Shown in pieces: positions 52,816-63,100 of a stretch of 64,000 nucleotides of DNA; position 1 is the first letter of the stretch; each line of letters opens with the position of its first letter. The DNA is taken from the NCBI RefSeq assembly GCF_002117915.1, contig NZ_BDJB01000005.1, positions 420,205 through 484,204 of the forward strand, given 5' to 3'. The notes beneath the pieces were generated by a model. It was not told where the DNA came from and made no database searches. It saw nothing but the letters and a program-made list of their open reading frames with translations. The translations under genes were made by a program, and so were the position numbers. Source of the DNA: Sphingomonas sp. TZW2008. GTDB taxonomy: Bacteria; Pseudomonadota; Alphaproteobacteria; Sphingomonadales; Sphingomonadaceae.

Positions 52816-52855
52816 AAGGGCGCCGCGCATCACTGCGCGGCGCCCTTTCTTGTTT
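52816..52855 (+). terminator. Rho-independent terminator, probably bidirectional
   Basis: AAGGGCGCCGCGCA (52816-52829) pairs perfectly with TGCGCGGCGCCCTT (52834-52847) around a TCAC loop, and is followed by TCTTGTTT. It ends the low-complexity protein transcript. The A-rich left flank (GTAAGAAGGG) may also let it serve the convergent host-attachment gene. Confidence 0.85.
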
Positions 52856-52870
52856 GGCTCCGGCGAAAGA

Positions 52871-53380
52871 TCAGGCGTTGAGCAGCGCTTTCTCGATGTC
52901 CGGAATAGGATGACCCGTCAGGTCCTTCGACAGCTCACCGCTCAGCCGGTCGCTGACCTCCTTGTGGTAATGTTTGCGTAGCTCTCCCAGCGTCTTGGGC
53001 GGAGCGACGACGATCAGCGCCTCGAAGTCATTGCTGAGCGCGCGCTTCTTCAACAGCTCGGCGGCGTCGGCCGCAAATCGATCCTCTTCCAGCTGGTGGA
53101 AATCGGTCTCGCCCAACGATCCGCGTGACGGCGCAAATTGCGCCCCGCCGCCGCGCGCGTGGTTCGATCCATTCTGCGCCACCGCCGGCGCGCCTGGCCC
53201 CGACTGCGTCGAAGAAGCGGCGCCGGCGGCATCGGTCTTCTGGTCGCGATCGGCCGGATTGTTGCGCTCCTCGGCATGTTCGACCGTCAGGTTCGGATAG
53301 GTTTCGTCGCCCTCGTTGCGGAGGAACAGCAGCTTGCGACCGTCGGCGACCAGAACGACGGAATTGTGCGGCACGTGCAT
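52871..53380 (-). CDS. Host-attachment family protein
   Basis: A 169-residue protein starting [20 protein letters not shown] and ending with a helical region ([20 protein letters not shown]). It matches the family annotated as required for attachment to host cells, first named from plant-associated bacteria. The family fold resembles ribosome-rescue/nuclease-like (eRF1-type) domains and its real activity is unknown. A variable Ala/Gly/Gln-rich linker occupies about 50-100. The start is ATG 53380; the longer frame to 53542 is antisense to serS. It is convergent with the low-complexity gene and shares its terminator region. Confidence 0.78.
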   Translation of the reverse strand: MHVPHNSVVLVADGRKLLFLRNEGDETYPNLTVEHAEERNNPADRDQKTDAAGAASSTQSGPGAPAVAQNGSNHARGGGAQFAPSRGSLGETDFHQLEEDRFAADAAELLKKRALSNDFEALIVVAPPKTLGELRKHYHKEVSDRLSGELSKDLTGHPIPDIEKALLNA

Positions 53381-53474
53381 GGCGGTTGCTCCTATGATTG
53401 CTGTTGCCCGTTCAAACGCCTCGCTCGGCGGCTGGGTTGCCTCCCTCCAACCGCCCCGGCATAGCGCCCGCGCC

Positions 53475-54752
53475 ATGCTCGACATCCGCTTCATCCGTGA
53501 CGATCCCGCCGCCTTCGACGCCGCCATGCAGCGTCGCGGCAACGCAACCCGTGCCGATGCGGTGCTCGATCTCGATCGTCGTCGCCGCGAGGTCGTGACC
53601 GAGCTTCAGGTCGGGCAGGCACGCCGCAACGAGGCATCCAAGGCGATCGGCGCCGCCAAGGCGGCCAGAAATGAGGCGGCGGCCGCCGCGTTGATGGCGG
53701 AGGTCGCGACGCTCAAGCAGCGGCTGCCCGAGCTCGAGGCGCAGGACGGCGCGCTGACCGCCGAGCTCGACGGCCTGCTCGCGACGCTCCCCAACCTCCC
53801 GCTCGCCGACGTGCCCGACGGCGCAGACGAGAACGACAACCAGCTGATCCATGAGCGCGGCACCCGCCCGGCGTTCGACTTCGCGGTACGCGAGCATGAC
53901 GCGATCGGCCCCGCGATCGGCCTCGACTTCGAGACCGGCGCGCTGCTTTCGGGCACGCGCTTCACGCTGGTGCGCGGCCATGCGGCACGCTTGGCACGCG
54001 CGCTCGGCCAGTTCGGGCTCGACGTGCTGACGCGCGATCACGGCTATGAGGAGGTCGTGCCCCCGCTCCTCGTCCGCGACGAAACGATGTTCGGCACCGG
54101 CCAGCTGCCCAAGTTCGCCGAGGACCTGTTTCGCACCACCGACGGGCGCTGGCTGATCCCGACCAGCGAGGTCAGCCTCACCAATATCGTACGCGAGAAG
54201 ATCCTCGCCGCGACCGATCTGCCGCTGCGTTTCACCGCCCTCACCCCCTGTTTCCGCTCGGAAGCCGGCGCGGCGGGGCGCGATACGCGCGGCTTCATCC
54301 GCCAGCATCAGTTCGACAAGGCGGAGATGGTCTCGATCGTCGAGCCTGACCAATCGGAAGCCGAGCATGAGCGGATGACGACCGCCGCCGAGGACGTACT
54401 GACCCGGCTCGAACTGCCCTTCCGCCGCATGAAGCTGTGCACCGGCGACATGGGCTTTTCCGCCGCTCGCACCTACGACATCGAAGTGTGGCTGCCGGGC
54501 CAGGACCGCTACCGCGAAGTCTCGTCTTGCTCGACCTGCACAGACTTTCAGGCGCGTCGCATGAATGCCCGTTTCCGCCCGGATGGCGAAAAGGCGACCC
54601 GCTTCGTCCACACGCTCAACGGCTCGGGGCTGGTGGTCGGTCGCACGATCGTGGCGATTCTCGAAAACTACCAGCAGTCCGACGGTTCGGTCGCGGTGCC
54701 TACGGTCTTGCAGCCGTATCTCGGCGGGCTCAACCGGCTGGAGCCGCGCTGA
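53475..54752 (+). CDS. serS: Seryl-tRNA synthetase
   Basis: The N-terminal long coiled-coil ([20 protein letters not shown] and following, about 30-100) is the tRNA-binding arm. The class II core shows motif 2 [37 protein letters not shown] and motif 3 [20 protein letters not shown]. It charges tRNA-Ser. The 425-residue length is standard. ATG 53475 is used because [10 protein letters not shown] is the conserved beginning; upstream codons are antisense to the host-attachment gene. nlpD-like follows after 23 bases, in the same direction. Confidence 0.96.
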   Translation: MLDIRFIRDDPAAFDAAMQRRGNATRADAVLDLDRRRREVVTELQVGQARRNEASKAIGAAKAARNEAAAAALMAEVATLKQRLPELEAQDGALTAELDGLLATLPNLPLADVPDGADENDNQLIHERGTRPAFDFAVREHDAIGPAIGLDFETGALLSGTRFTLVRGHAARLARALGQFGLDVLTRDHGYEEVVPPLLVRDETMFGTGQLPKFAEDLFRTTDGRWLIPTSEVSLTNIVREKILAATDLPLRFTALTPCFRSEAGAAGRDTRGFIRQHQFDKAEMVSIVEPDQSEAEHERMTTAAEDVLTRLELPFRRMKLCTGDMGFSAARTYDIEVWLPGQDRYREVSSCSTCTDFQARRMNARFRPDGEKATRFVHTLNGSGLVVGRTIVAILENYQQSDGSVAVPTVLQPYLGGLNRLEPR

Positions 54753-54775
54753 TCGCCGCGCTAGATCAGGCGTCG

Positions 54776-55903
54776 ATGCGGATCACCATTCCCTCTGCGC
54801 TGCTGCTCGCGTCCACGCTCGCGGCGTGCATCCCGTCGGTCGACCGGCCGGCCTATCCAGCCGACACCCCATCGCCGGCCGATCGCCCGCGCGACATGTC
54901 GCGCGGGTGGGACCGCCCGGGCGAGGATGACGATCGCCGGGAACAGGCACCGCGCGACGGTGACGCCAGCCTGAGCCAATCGGACGAAGTCGCGAAGCTG
55001 CCCGCGCCGCGCCCCGCGTGGGAGGCGCGTTCGGTCGCCGCTGATGCGCGGGACGTTGCCGATCAGGTCTATGTCGTGCGCCCCGGCGACTCGCTGCGGC
55101 TCGTCGCCGAACGGCTCGGCGTGGGGGCCGACGCGGTCGCGCGCGCGAATGGGCTGGAGGCGCCCTACACGATCCGCACAGGTCAGCGGCTGACCATCCC
55201 TGGCGGCCGCTACCATCTTGTCCGCGCCGGGCAGACCGGCATCGCGATCGCGCGTGCCTATGGCGTCGAATGGTCTCGGATCGTCACCGCCAACGCGCTC
55301 GTTGAACCTTTCATCCTGCGTACCGGCCAGCGCGTGCTGATCCCCGGCGACGCGCGCCCGCGCTCCGCGGCCGAGCGCGCCGCTGCCTTCCGGCTCGAGA
55401 TCGACGATATCATCACCGGCGGCGAGCCGGCGATCGCCGCCAACCAGGCGCCCGCCAAGCCGGTCGCCACCGCGCGTCGCGTGCTGCCGGCGACGGTCGC
55501 GGTCGCCGCGCCGACTGCTAGCCCCGGTCGCTTCCTCTGGCCGGTCGACGGACGCATCGTCAGCCGTTTCGGCGCGGGCGCGAGCGGGGAGCGCAACAAC
55601 GGCATCAAGATCGCCGTCCCGATCGATACGCCGGTGAAGGCAGCGGCGGACGGCACCGTCGCCTATGTCGGCGACGGCATTGCCGCGCTCGGCGGGCTCG
55701 TCATCGTGCGTCACGGCGACAATTGGACCAGCGTCTACGGTCACGCCTCCAAGCTGCTCGTCCAGCGCGGCCAGGCGGTGAAGAAGGGGCAGACGATCGC
55801 GCTGTCGGGCGACACCGGTTTCGCCGATCGCCCGGAAGTCCATTTCGAGCTGCGGCGCGGCCGCACGCCGGTCGATCCCACCGCGCAGCTGCCGCGCCGC
55901 TGA
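54776..55903 (+). CDS. nlpD: NlpD-like lipoprotein: two LysM domains and a degenerate LytM/M23 domain
   Basis: The signal ends in LLLASTLAACIP, a good lipobox with Cys at about residue 18. Two LysM peptidoglycan-binding domains follow (VYVVRPGDSLRLVAERLGVG with LTIPGG, then YHLVRAGQTGIAIARAYGVE with VLIPGD). The C-terminal M23 fold has GRFLWPVDGRIVSRFGAG, HGDNWTSVYGHASKLLVQRG and VHFELRRGRTPVDP. The HxxxD zinc motif is replaced (ERNNGIKIAVP), as in NlpD/EnvC, which activate amidases instead of cutting. It likely helps daughter-cell separation. It is 23 bases downstream of serS; the usual surE/pcm neighbours are missing. Confidence 0.85.
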   Translation: MRITIPSALLLASTLAACIPSVDRPAYPADTPSPADRPRDMSRGWDRPGEDDDRREQAPRDGDASLSQSDEVAKLPAPRPAWEARSVAADARDVADQVYVVRPGDSLRLVAERLGVGADAVARANGLEAPYTIRTGQRLTIPGGRYHLVRAGQTGIAIARAYGVEWSRIVTANALVEPFILRTGQRVLIPGDARPRSAAERAAAFRLEIDDIITGGEPAIAANQAPAKPVATARRVLPATVAVAAPTASPGRFLWPVDGRIVSRFGAGASGERNNGIKIAVPIDTPVKAAADGTVAYVGDGIAALGGLVIVRHGDNWTSVYGHASKLLVQRGQAVKKGQTIALSGDTGFADRPEVHFELRRGRTPVDPTAQLPRR

Positions 55904-55975
55904 TCCGACGCGCAGCGGCATGCAAGGCCGCCTCCCTTGCGACGCGCTGCCGGGACGGGCATGTGCCCGCGCGTC

Positions 55976-57202
55976 ATGACCGATCATCAGTCCGATTTGC
56001 TCCGCACGCTCACCGAGCGCGGCTACGTCCATCAGATGACTGACGCGGCGGCGCTCGATGCGCTCGCCGCGCGCCAAGTGGTACCCGGCTATATCGGCTT
56101 TGATCCGACCGCGCCGTCGCTCCACGTCGGCAGTCTCGTCCAGATCATGCTGCTGCGCCGACTGCAGCAGACCGGTCACAAGCCGATCGTGCTGATGGGC
56201 GGCGGCACCGGCAAGATCGGCGATCCGTCGTTCAAGGAGGAGTCGCGCCAGCTCCTCACCAACGATCGCATCGCCGACAACGTCGCTTCGATCCGCCGCA
56301 TCTTCGAACGCTTCCTGACGTTCGGTGACGGGCCGACCGATGCAGTGATGGTCGACAACGCCGACTGGCTCGACAAACTCGAATACATCCCCTTCCTGCG
56401 CGAGGTCGGCCAGCATTTCTCCGTCAACCGCATGCTGTCGTTCGACTCGGTGAAGCTACGCCTCGATCGCGAGCAATCGCTCAGCTTCCTCGAATTCAAC
56501 TACATGATCCTGCAGGCCTACGACTTCCGCGAGCTGTCGCAGCGCCACGGCGTGCGCCTGCAAATGGGCGGCAGCGATCAATGGGGTAATATCGTCAACG
56601 GGATCGAGCTCGCGCGCCGCATGGACGGCACGGAGGTGTTCGGCGTCACTACGCCGCTGCTCACCACTGTCGATGGCACCAAGATGGGCAAGACCGTCGC
56701 GGGCGCCGTCTGGCTGCACGAGGATCAGCTGCCGCACTTCGATTACTGGCAGTTCTGGCGCAACGCCGACGACCGCGACGTCGGCCGCTTCCTGCGGCTC
56801 TACACCGACCTGCCGCTGGACGAGATCGCCCGGCTGGAGTCGCTGCAAGGCGCCGAGATCAACGAGGCGAAGAAGATCCTCGCCAACGAAGCCACCGCCA
56901 TGTGCCGCGGCCGCGAGGCGGCGGAGCAAGCGGCCGAGACCGCGCGCCGCACGTTCGAGGAAGGCACTAGCGGTGACGCGCTCCCGACCTTCGCTGCAAG
57001 CGGCGAAGTGGCGCTAGTGGACGTGCTCGTCGGCCTCGGCTTCTGCGCGTCGAAGGGCGAGGCTCGCCGCCTGATCAAGCAGGGCGGCGCACGCATCGGG
57101 GCGGACAAGGTGACCGACGAAGCGGCGACCGTGACGGTCGGCGCGGAGCCGGTGCGCGTGTCGGCGGGGAAGAAGAACCACGGGCTATTGATCGCCGGAT
57201 AG
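55976..57202 (+). CDS. tyrS: Tyrosyl-tRNA synthetase
   Basis: Class I synthetase with the HIGH-equivalent [13 protein letters not shown], the tyrosine-binding [19 protein letters not shown] and [30 protein letters not shown], and the KMSKS-equivalent TKMGKT. A C-terminal S4-like RNA-binding segment ([20 protein letters not shown]) completes the 408 residues. It charges tRNA-Tyr. The ATG at 55976 is preferred over one at 55961 or 55937 because [15 protein letters not shown] is the typical start. It follows nlpD by 72 bases. Confidence 0.96.
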   Translation: MTDHQSDLLRTLTERGYVHQMTDAAALDALAARQVVPGYIGFDPTAPSLHVGSLVQIMLLRRLQQTGHKPIVLMGGGTGKIGDPSFKEESRQLLTNDRIADNVASIRRIFERFLTFGDGPTDAVMVDNADWLDKLEYIPFLREVGQHFSVNRMLSFDSVKLRLDREQSLSFLEFNYMILQAYDFRELSQRHGVRLQMGGSDQWGNIVNGIELARRMDGTEVFGVTTPLLTTVDGTKMGKTVAGAVWLHEDQLPHFDYWQFWRNADDRDVGRFLRLYTDLPLDEIARLESLQGAEINEAKKILANEATAMCRGREAAEQAAETARRTFEEGTSGDALPTFAASGEVALVDVLVGLGFCASKGEARRLIKQGGARIGADKVTDEAATVTVGAEPVRVSAGKKNHGLLIAG

Positions 57203-57283
57203 CCTCAGGTCTTCCTCACTAGCGCGGACGGGGAGGAAGACCGCGGCCGCCGCGCATGGTGCAAGGGATAGCGACGAACGCCA

Positions 57284-57721
57284 TCACCGCCGAACCAGGA
57301 ACACCCCCGCAACCACCAGCGCCAGCCCGGCCAGCCTGGTCAGCGTCACCGGCTCCTGCTTCAATCCCAGCAACCCGAAGTGATCGAGCACCACCGCCAT
57401 CGATAGCTGCGCCGCGAGCGTCACCGTCAGTGTCACTGCCAGCCCGAGCCGCGGCGTCGCATAGGCCACTGCCGCGACGAACACGACGCCGTACAATCCG
57501 CCGATCCACGCCCACGGCGGCGCGTTGCGGACGGCCGCGATCGGCGTCCGATCGAACAACGCCCAGATCGCCAGCAATAGAGTCACCCCGCCGGTGAACG
57601 ACACGAGCGAGGCGAACCATATTGAGCCGGTCGAGCGCGCCAGCATCGCGTTGCTCGGCGATTGCATTGCCACGCACAGGCCAGCGAAAGCGGCGAGCAG
57701 CAGGGGGAGAAAAGCAGCCAT
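57284..57721 (-). CDS. YdcZ/DMT-like small membrane protein
   Basis: A 145-residue protein with four or five hydrophobic helices (PLLLAAFAGLCVAMQSPSNA, SLVSFTGGVTLLLAIWALFD, AWIGGLYGVVFVAAVAYATP). It resembles the DUF606/YdcZ type of drug/metabolite transporter-like proteins, which have one half of the EamA fold and usually dimerise. RLAGLALVVAGVFLVRR forms the last helix. The transport substrate is unknown. It is 14 bases downstream of recG, same strand, probably in one transcript. Confidence 0.8.
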   Translation of the reverse strand: MAAFLPLLLAAFAGLCVAMQSPSNAMLARSTGSIWFASLVSFTGGVTLLLAIWALFDRTPIAAVRNAPPWAWIGGLYGVVFVAAVAYATPRLGLAVTLTVTLAAQLSMAVVLDHFGLLGLKQEPVTLTRLAGLALVVAGVFLVRR

Positions 57722-57735
57722 GGTCGGCGCGGCTA

Positions 57736-59790
57736 TCAGCCGGACCGCAGCAGCGCCACACCCGCCTCGCGCTCGAACAGGTACAGCGCCACCCGCGCCG
57801 CCTGCCCGCGCGCGCCTGCCAGCCCGCCGTCGCGATCGATCAGCAGGCGCGCATCGTCCGCCGCGATCGGCAGCAGCTCACCCAGCAACTCCGGCGTCGC
57901 GAGCCGGAACGCCGCCTCCCCAGACTGCCGCGTGCCGAGCAACTCGCCCCCGCCGCGCAGTCGCAGATCCTCCTCCGCAATGCGGAACCCATCGTTGGTC
58001 TCGCGCATCAGCGCCAGCCGCGCGCGCGCCGTCTCGCTCAGCGCATTGCCGCGCATCAGCAAACACCGTGATTGCCCCCCGCCGCGCCCCACGCGTCCGC
58101 GCAGCTGGTGCAACTGCGCCAAGCCGAAGCGATCGGCGTGCTCGATCACGATCAGCGTCGCATTGGGCACGTTGACGCCCACCTCGATCACCGTCGTCGC
58201 CACCAGCACCCCCAGCTCGCCGCCGGCGAAGCGCGCCATCACCGCGTCCTTCTCCGCCCCGCGCATCCGCCCGTGAACGAGGCCCACGCGATCCCCGAAC
58301 CGCGCCGCCAGCGTCGCCGCACGATCCTCGGCCGCGGCAAGATCGCTCTTCTCGCTCTCCTCCACCAGCGGACACACCCAATAGGCCTGCTTGCCCTCCG
58401 CCAGATGCCGGCCGAGCGCGTTGACCACCTCGTCGAGCCGCTCCTCACTAATCACTCGCGTCTCGACCGGCTCCCGGCCCGGCGGCATCTCGTCGAGCCG
58501 GCTCTGGTCCATCTCGCCATGCTGCGCGAGGACGAGCGTGCGCGGGATCGGTGTCGCGGTCATCGCCAATAGATGCGGCGTCGTCTTGCCCTTGGCCGAC
58601 AGCGCCAGCCGCTCGGCGACGCCGAAGCGATGCTGTTCGTCGACCACCACCAGCCCCAGGTCGCGATAGGTCACCGCCTCCTGGAAGATCGCGTGCGTGC
58701 CGATCAGGATATCGATCGAGCCGTCCGCCAGTCCCATCAGCGTGCTCTCGCGCACGCGTCCCTTGTCGCGGCCGGTGAGCACCGCGAGGTTGATGGGCAA
58801 GCCGGCGAGCGTCTCGCGCAGCGTCTCGTGATGCTGCCGCGCGAGGATTTCGGTCGGCGCCAGCAGCGCACCCTGCGCCCCCGCCTCCACCGCGATCAGC
58901 AGCGCCAACGCGGCGACCAGCGTCTTTCCCGACCCGACATCGCCCTGCAGCAGCCGAAGCATTGGCGCGTCCTGCGCCAGATCGCCCTCGATCTCGCCGA
59001 TCGTGCGCGCCTGCGCGCCCGTCAGCGCATAGGGCAGGTTCAGTCGGTCGCGCAGCCGCCCGTCGCCGCGCAGCCCGCGTCCGCGCCGCTTGCGCGTATC
59101 CTGCCGCACCAGCGCCAGCGCGAGCTGGTTGGCGAACACCTCGTCATACGCGATCCGCGCCCGCGCCACTGCATCGGACGGATCTGCGTGGATGCGCAGC
59201 AACGCGTCCTTCCACGCGGGCCAGTCGCGCTGCGCGACCAGGCTCGGCTCGATCCACTCGGGCAGGTCGGGCGCGCGCTCGATCGCCTGCGCGACGAGAC
59301 CCCCGACCCGCCGGGAGGTCAGCCCTTCCGACAGCGGATAGATCGCCTCGCGCTCCCTGAACCCGGCACCTTCCTCAAGGACCTCGGGATGGATGATCTG
59401 CAAATCCTGGCCGTATTGTTCGACCTTGCCCGAAATACGCACCTGCTCGCCGACGGTGTAGAGCTTGCGCACCAGTCCGCCCGAGCGCCCGAAATAGACG
59501 AGACTTACGATGTTGCCGTGTCTGTCCGCCGCCTGCACCCGCGTCGGCGCGCGCGGGCTGGACGAAGTGCGCACGTCACGCACCGTCAGCGTGATCGCGA
59601 TCGTTCGGCCCACGTCCTGCCCCATCAGCTCGTCGCGCGGGATCCGATAGATCCATCCGCTCGGCAGGTGGAACGCGACGTCGACGACGCGCCCCAGTCC
59701 CAGCCGCTCCAGCGGCTTGGCAAGCGCCGCCCCGACCCCCTTCAGGGCGGTTACCTCGGCGAACAGTGGATTGAGGATATCGGGCCGCAT
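57736..59790 (-). CDS. recG: ATP-dependent DNA helicase RecG
   Basis: The wedge domain starts at NPLFAEVTALKGVGAALAKP, and the helicase core carries LLQGDVGSGKTLVAALALL (Walker A), LVVVDEQHRFGVAERLALS (DEQH-type motif II, seen as VVDEQHRF), LLAMTATPIPRTLVLA and RLGQVGRGGG-like motif VI (QLRGRVGRGGGQSR). RecG remodels stalled replication forks and Holliday junctions. At 684 residues it is full length. ATG 59790 is used; a longer frame to 59865 overlaps the divergent sdhE start and is unlikely. The gene is divergent from sdhE by 73 bases. Confidence 0.95.
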   Translation of the reverse strand: MRPDILNPLFAEVTALKGVGAALAKPLERLGLGRVVDVAFHLPSGWIYRIPRDELMGQDVGRTIAITLTVRDVRTSSSPRAPTRVQAADRHGNIVSLVYFGRSGGLVRKLYTVGEQVRISGKVEQYGQDLQIIHPEVLEEGAGFREREAIYPLSEGLTSRRVGGLVAQAIERAPDLPEWIEPSLVAQRDWPAWKDALLRIHADPSDAVARARIAYDEVFANQLALALVRQDTRKRRGRGLRGDGRLRDRLNLPYALTGAQARTIGEIEGDLAQDAPMLRLLQGDVGSGKTLVAALALLIAVEAGAQGALLAPTEILARQHHETLRETLAGLPINLAVLTGRDKGRVRESTLMGLADGSIDILIGTHAIFQEAVTYRDLGLVVVDEQHRFGVAERLALSAKGKTTPHLLAMTATPIPRTLVLAQHGEMDQSRLDEMPPGREPVETRVISEERLDEVVNALGRHLAEGKQAYWVCPLVEESEKSDLAAAEDRAATLAARFGDRVGLVHGRMRGAEKDAVMARFAGGELGVLVATTVIEVGVNVPNATLIVIEHADRFGLAQLHQLRGRVGRGGGQSRCLLMRGNALSETARARLALMRETNDGFRIAEEDLRLRGGGELLGTRQSGEAAFRLATPELLGELLPIAADDARLLIDRDGGLAGARGQAARVALYLFEREAGVALLRSG

Positions 59791-59863
59791 GACTATCTCT
59801 GCCCCGATAGCCCGTAAGCCGACCGCGCGAAACCGCGGCCGGCCTGTTGCCGTTGGAGCCTGC

Positions 59864-60148
59864 ATGGATCAAGACACCCGCCTGAAGCGCACCCGCTTCC
59901 GCGCCTGGCATCGCGGCACGCGCGAGGCCGATTTCATGATCGGCGGCTTCTTCGATGCGCATCACGCTGGCTGGAGCGAGGAACAGCTGCAATGGTTCGA
60001 GCGGCTGCTGGAACAGCAGGACGTCGACATCATGGGTTGGGCGATCGGCTCTATCCCCTGCCCGCCCGAATGGGACGGCGCGATGATGCAGGCGATGCGC
60101 GCGGTTGATTTCGCCGTCGCCATCCCTGGCAGCCAGCCCGGCGCCTGA
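59864..60148 (+). CDS. sdhE: Succinate dehydrogenase assembly factor (SdhE/Sdh5 family)
   Basis: A 94-residue protein with the hallmark RAWHRGTREADFMIGGFFDA, close to the RGMREADLLLG signature that binds SdhA. The rest (EQLQWFERLLEQQDVDIMGW, then PCPPEWDGAMMQAMRAV) follows the family's WF-x-L-L and D-x-DI-x-W pattern. SdhE covalently attaches FAD to succinate dehydrogenase and fumarate reductase flavoprotein subunits. The ATG at 59864 has TTGGAG upstream; mfd follows 31 bases after its stop. Two conserved Cys are not expected; the single Cys is in IPCPPE. Confidence 0.92.
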   Translation: MDQDTRLKRTRFRAWHRGTREADFMIGGFFDAHHAGWSEEQLQWFERLLEQQDVDIMGWAIGSIPCPPEWDGAMMQAMRAVDFAVAIPGSQPGA

Positions 60149-60179
60149 CCCTTCGCCGCTCATCACGAACGGACACGTT

Positions 60180-63100
60180 TTGCCTGATCTGAAGACGATC
60201 CTCACCGCCGCTGCGCCCCTCACTTTGTCTGGCGCGCCGAGCGGTTTCCTCCCCAGCCTGCTCGCCGATCTCGCCCGCGCGGCGAAGACCCGGGCAATCT
60301 TCATCGCGTCGGACGAAGCCGCGATGCGCGCGATTGCCGCCACCGCGCATTATTTCGCGCCCGAGATCGAGATCGTCGAATATCCCGCGTGGGACTGTCT
60401 CCCCTACGACCGCGCCTCCCCCACCCTACGCGTCATGGCCGAGCGGATCGGCGCGCTCCACAAGCTGCAGGTAAAGCCCAAGGGCTCGCAGCTCGTCCTC
60501 ACCACCGTCAACGCCGCCACGCAGCGCACGCTAACCCCGTTCCGCATCCGCCAGCTCGTCGCCAATCTGAAGCCCGGCGAGCGCATCGCCCGTGACAAGC
60601 TCGCCGCGCTCCTGTCGGCCAACGGCTACGTCCGCACCGACACCGTCCACGACTCGGGCGAATTCGCCGTCCGCGGCGGCCTCGTCGATCTTTTCCCCTC
60701 CGGCGAGACGCAGGCGCTGCGCCTCGACTTTTTCGGCGACGAGATCGAGAGCGTCCGCACCTTCGACCCCGCCGACCAGCGTACCACCGGCAAGATCCCC
60801 GGGTTCACTCTCCTTCCCGCGTCCGAGGCGCTGCTCGACGAAGAGAGCATCAAGCGCTTCCGCAGCCGCTATCGCGAGACCTTCGGCGCCACCGCCACTG
60901 GCGACCCGCTCTACCAGGCGGTCAGCGAAGGCCGCCGCCTCGCCGGCATGGAGCACTGGCTGCCGCTGTTCGAGGACCGCCTCGAAACGCTCTTCGACCA
61001 TCTCGGCGACGATGCGCTCATCGTCCGCGACGGCGGCGTGAAGGCGGCCGGCGAATCCCGCTTCGAGGCGGTCGCCGACTATTATGAGAACCGCAAGCGC
61101 GCCGAGGCCGCCCAGCCCGGCAGCTACCGCGCACTCCCCGCCAAGACGCTCTACCTGCCCCCCAAGGAGTGGGAAGAAGCGCTCGCCACCGCGACCGCCC
61201 ACGTCACCACCCCCTTCCACGAACCCGAATCCGCCACCGTCATCGACTTCGCCGTCGACGGCCCGCGCGATTTCGCCCCCGAACGCGCCGCCGGCACCAA
61301 CGTCTACGAAGCCGTCGTCGATCACCTCAAGGCACTGCGCAAGGAGGGCCGCACCCCCATCCTCGCCAGCTATTCTCCCGGCGCGCGCGATCGGCTCGGC
61401 AACCTCCTCAAGGATCACGGCCTCGCCGGCGCGAAGGCCGTCGAGACGTGGCAGGAGGCGCAGGGTGTCGGGGAAACGCAGACTGCGCTCATCGTCCTCC
61501 CGCTCGACCACGGCTTCACCGCCCCCAAGGTCGCCGTCCTCACCGAACAGGACATGCTCGGCGACCGCCTCGTGCGCCGCGCCAAGCGCCGCAAGTCCGC
61601 CGACGCCTTCCTCGCCGAGCTCGCCACGCTCTCGCCCGGCGATCTCGTCGTCCACACCGATCACGGCATCGGCCGCTACGTCGGGCTGACCCAGGTCCCG
61701 GTCGCTAAGGCGCCGCACGATTGCGTGCAGCTCGAATATGCCGGCGGCGACAAGCTCTACGTACCCGTCGAAAACCTCGAAGTCCTCAGCCGCTATGGCT
61801 CGGGCGAGGAAGGCGCGAGCCTCGACCGTCTCGGCGGCGAGGCATGGCAGCGCCGCAAGTCCAAGATGAAGGAGCGCATCCGCGAGATCGCGGGTGAACT
61901 CATCGCAACCGCCGCGCTGCGCGCGCTCCGCCAGGGCGAGGTCGCCGAGCCCGATTCCAGCGGCTACCCCAGCTTCGTCGACCGCTTCCCTTATCAGGAA
62001 ACCGACGACCAGGACCGCGCGATCGAGGAAACACTGGCCGACCTGTCCGCCGGCAAGCCGATGGACCGCCTGATCGTCGGCGACGTCGGCTTCGGCAAGA
62101 CCGAGGTCGCGCTACGCGCCGCCTTCGTCGCCGCCATGGCGGGCATGCAGGTCGCGGTCGTTTGCCCCACCACGCTCCTCGCGCGCCAGCATTACAACAA
62201 TTTCACCGCACGCTTCGAAGGCTTCCCGATCCAGATCGGCCGCCTCTCGCGCCTCGTCACCGCGGCGGAGACCAAGCGCGTCAAAGAAGGCCTCGCCGAC
62301 GGCACGATCGACGTCGTCATCGGCACCCACGCGCTGCTCGCCAAGACCGTCGACTTCAAACGCCTCGGCCTCGTCATCGTCGATGAGGAGCAGCGTTTCG
62401 GCGTCACGCACAAGGAACGCCTCAAGACGCTGCGCGCCGACGTCCACATCCTTACCCTCACCGCCACGCCGATCCCGCGCACGCTGCAGATGGCGATGAG
62501 CGGCCTGCGCGAACTCTCCGTCATCCAGACGCCCCCGGTCGATCGCCTCGCGGTGCGCACCTATGTCATGCCGTGGGACCCGGTCGTCCTGCGCGAGGCG
62601 CTGTTGCGCGAGCATTATCGCGGCGGCCAGAGCTTCCTCGTCACCCCGCGCGTCGCCGACCTGCCCGACATCGAGGAGTTCCTGCGCAAGGAAGTGCCGG
62701 AGATCCGCTACGTCATCGCGCACGGCCAAATGGCCGCGAGCGAGGTCGAGGAGCGGATGAGCGCCTTCTACGACAAGAAGTTCGAGGTGCTCGTCTCCAC
62801 CACCATCATCGAGAGCGGCATCGACATTCCCTCCGCCAACACGATGATCGTCAACCGCGCCGACCGCTTCGGCCTCGCCCAGCTCTACCAGCTGCGCGGC
62901 CGCGTCGGCCGGTCGAAGACGCGCGCCTACGCCTATATGGTCACGCCTCCTGAGCGGATGATGACCGACGCCGCCGAAAAGCGGCTGAAGGTCCTCTCTG
63001 ACCTCGACAGCCTCGGCGCCGGCTTCCAGCTCGCCAGCCACGATCTCGACATTCGCGGCGCGGGCAATCTGCTCGGCGACGAACAGTCCGGCCACATCAA

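Noticed and set aside
53381..53542. Upstream extension of the host-attachment gene into serS
   Set aside because: It is antisense to the serS beginning and rich in Arg/Met/Ser without a pattern. The ATG at 53380 starts the conserved sequence.
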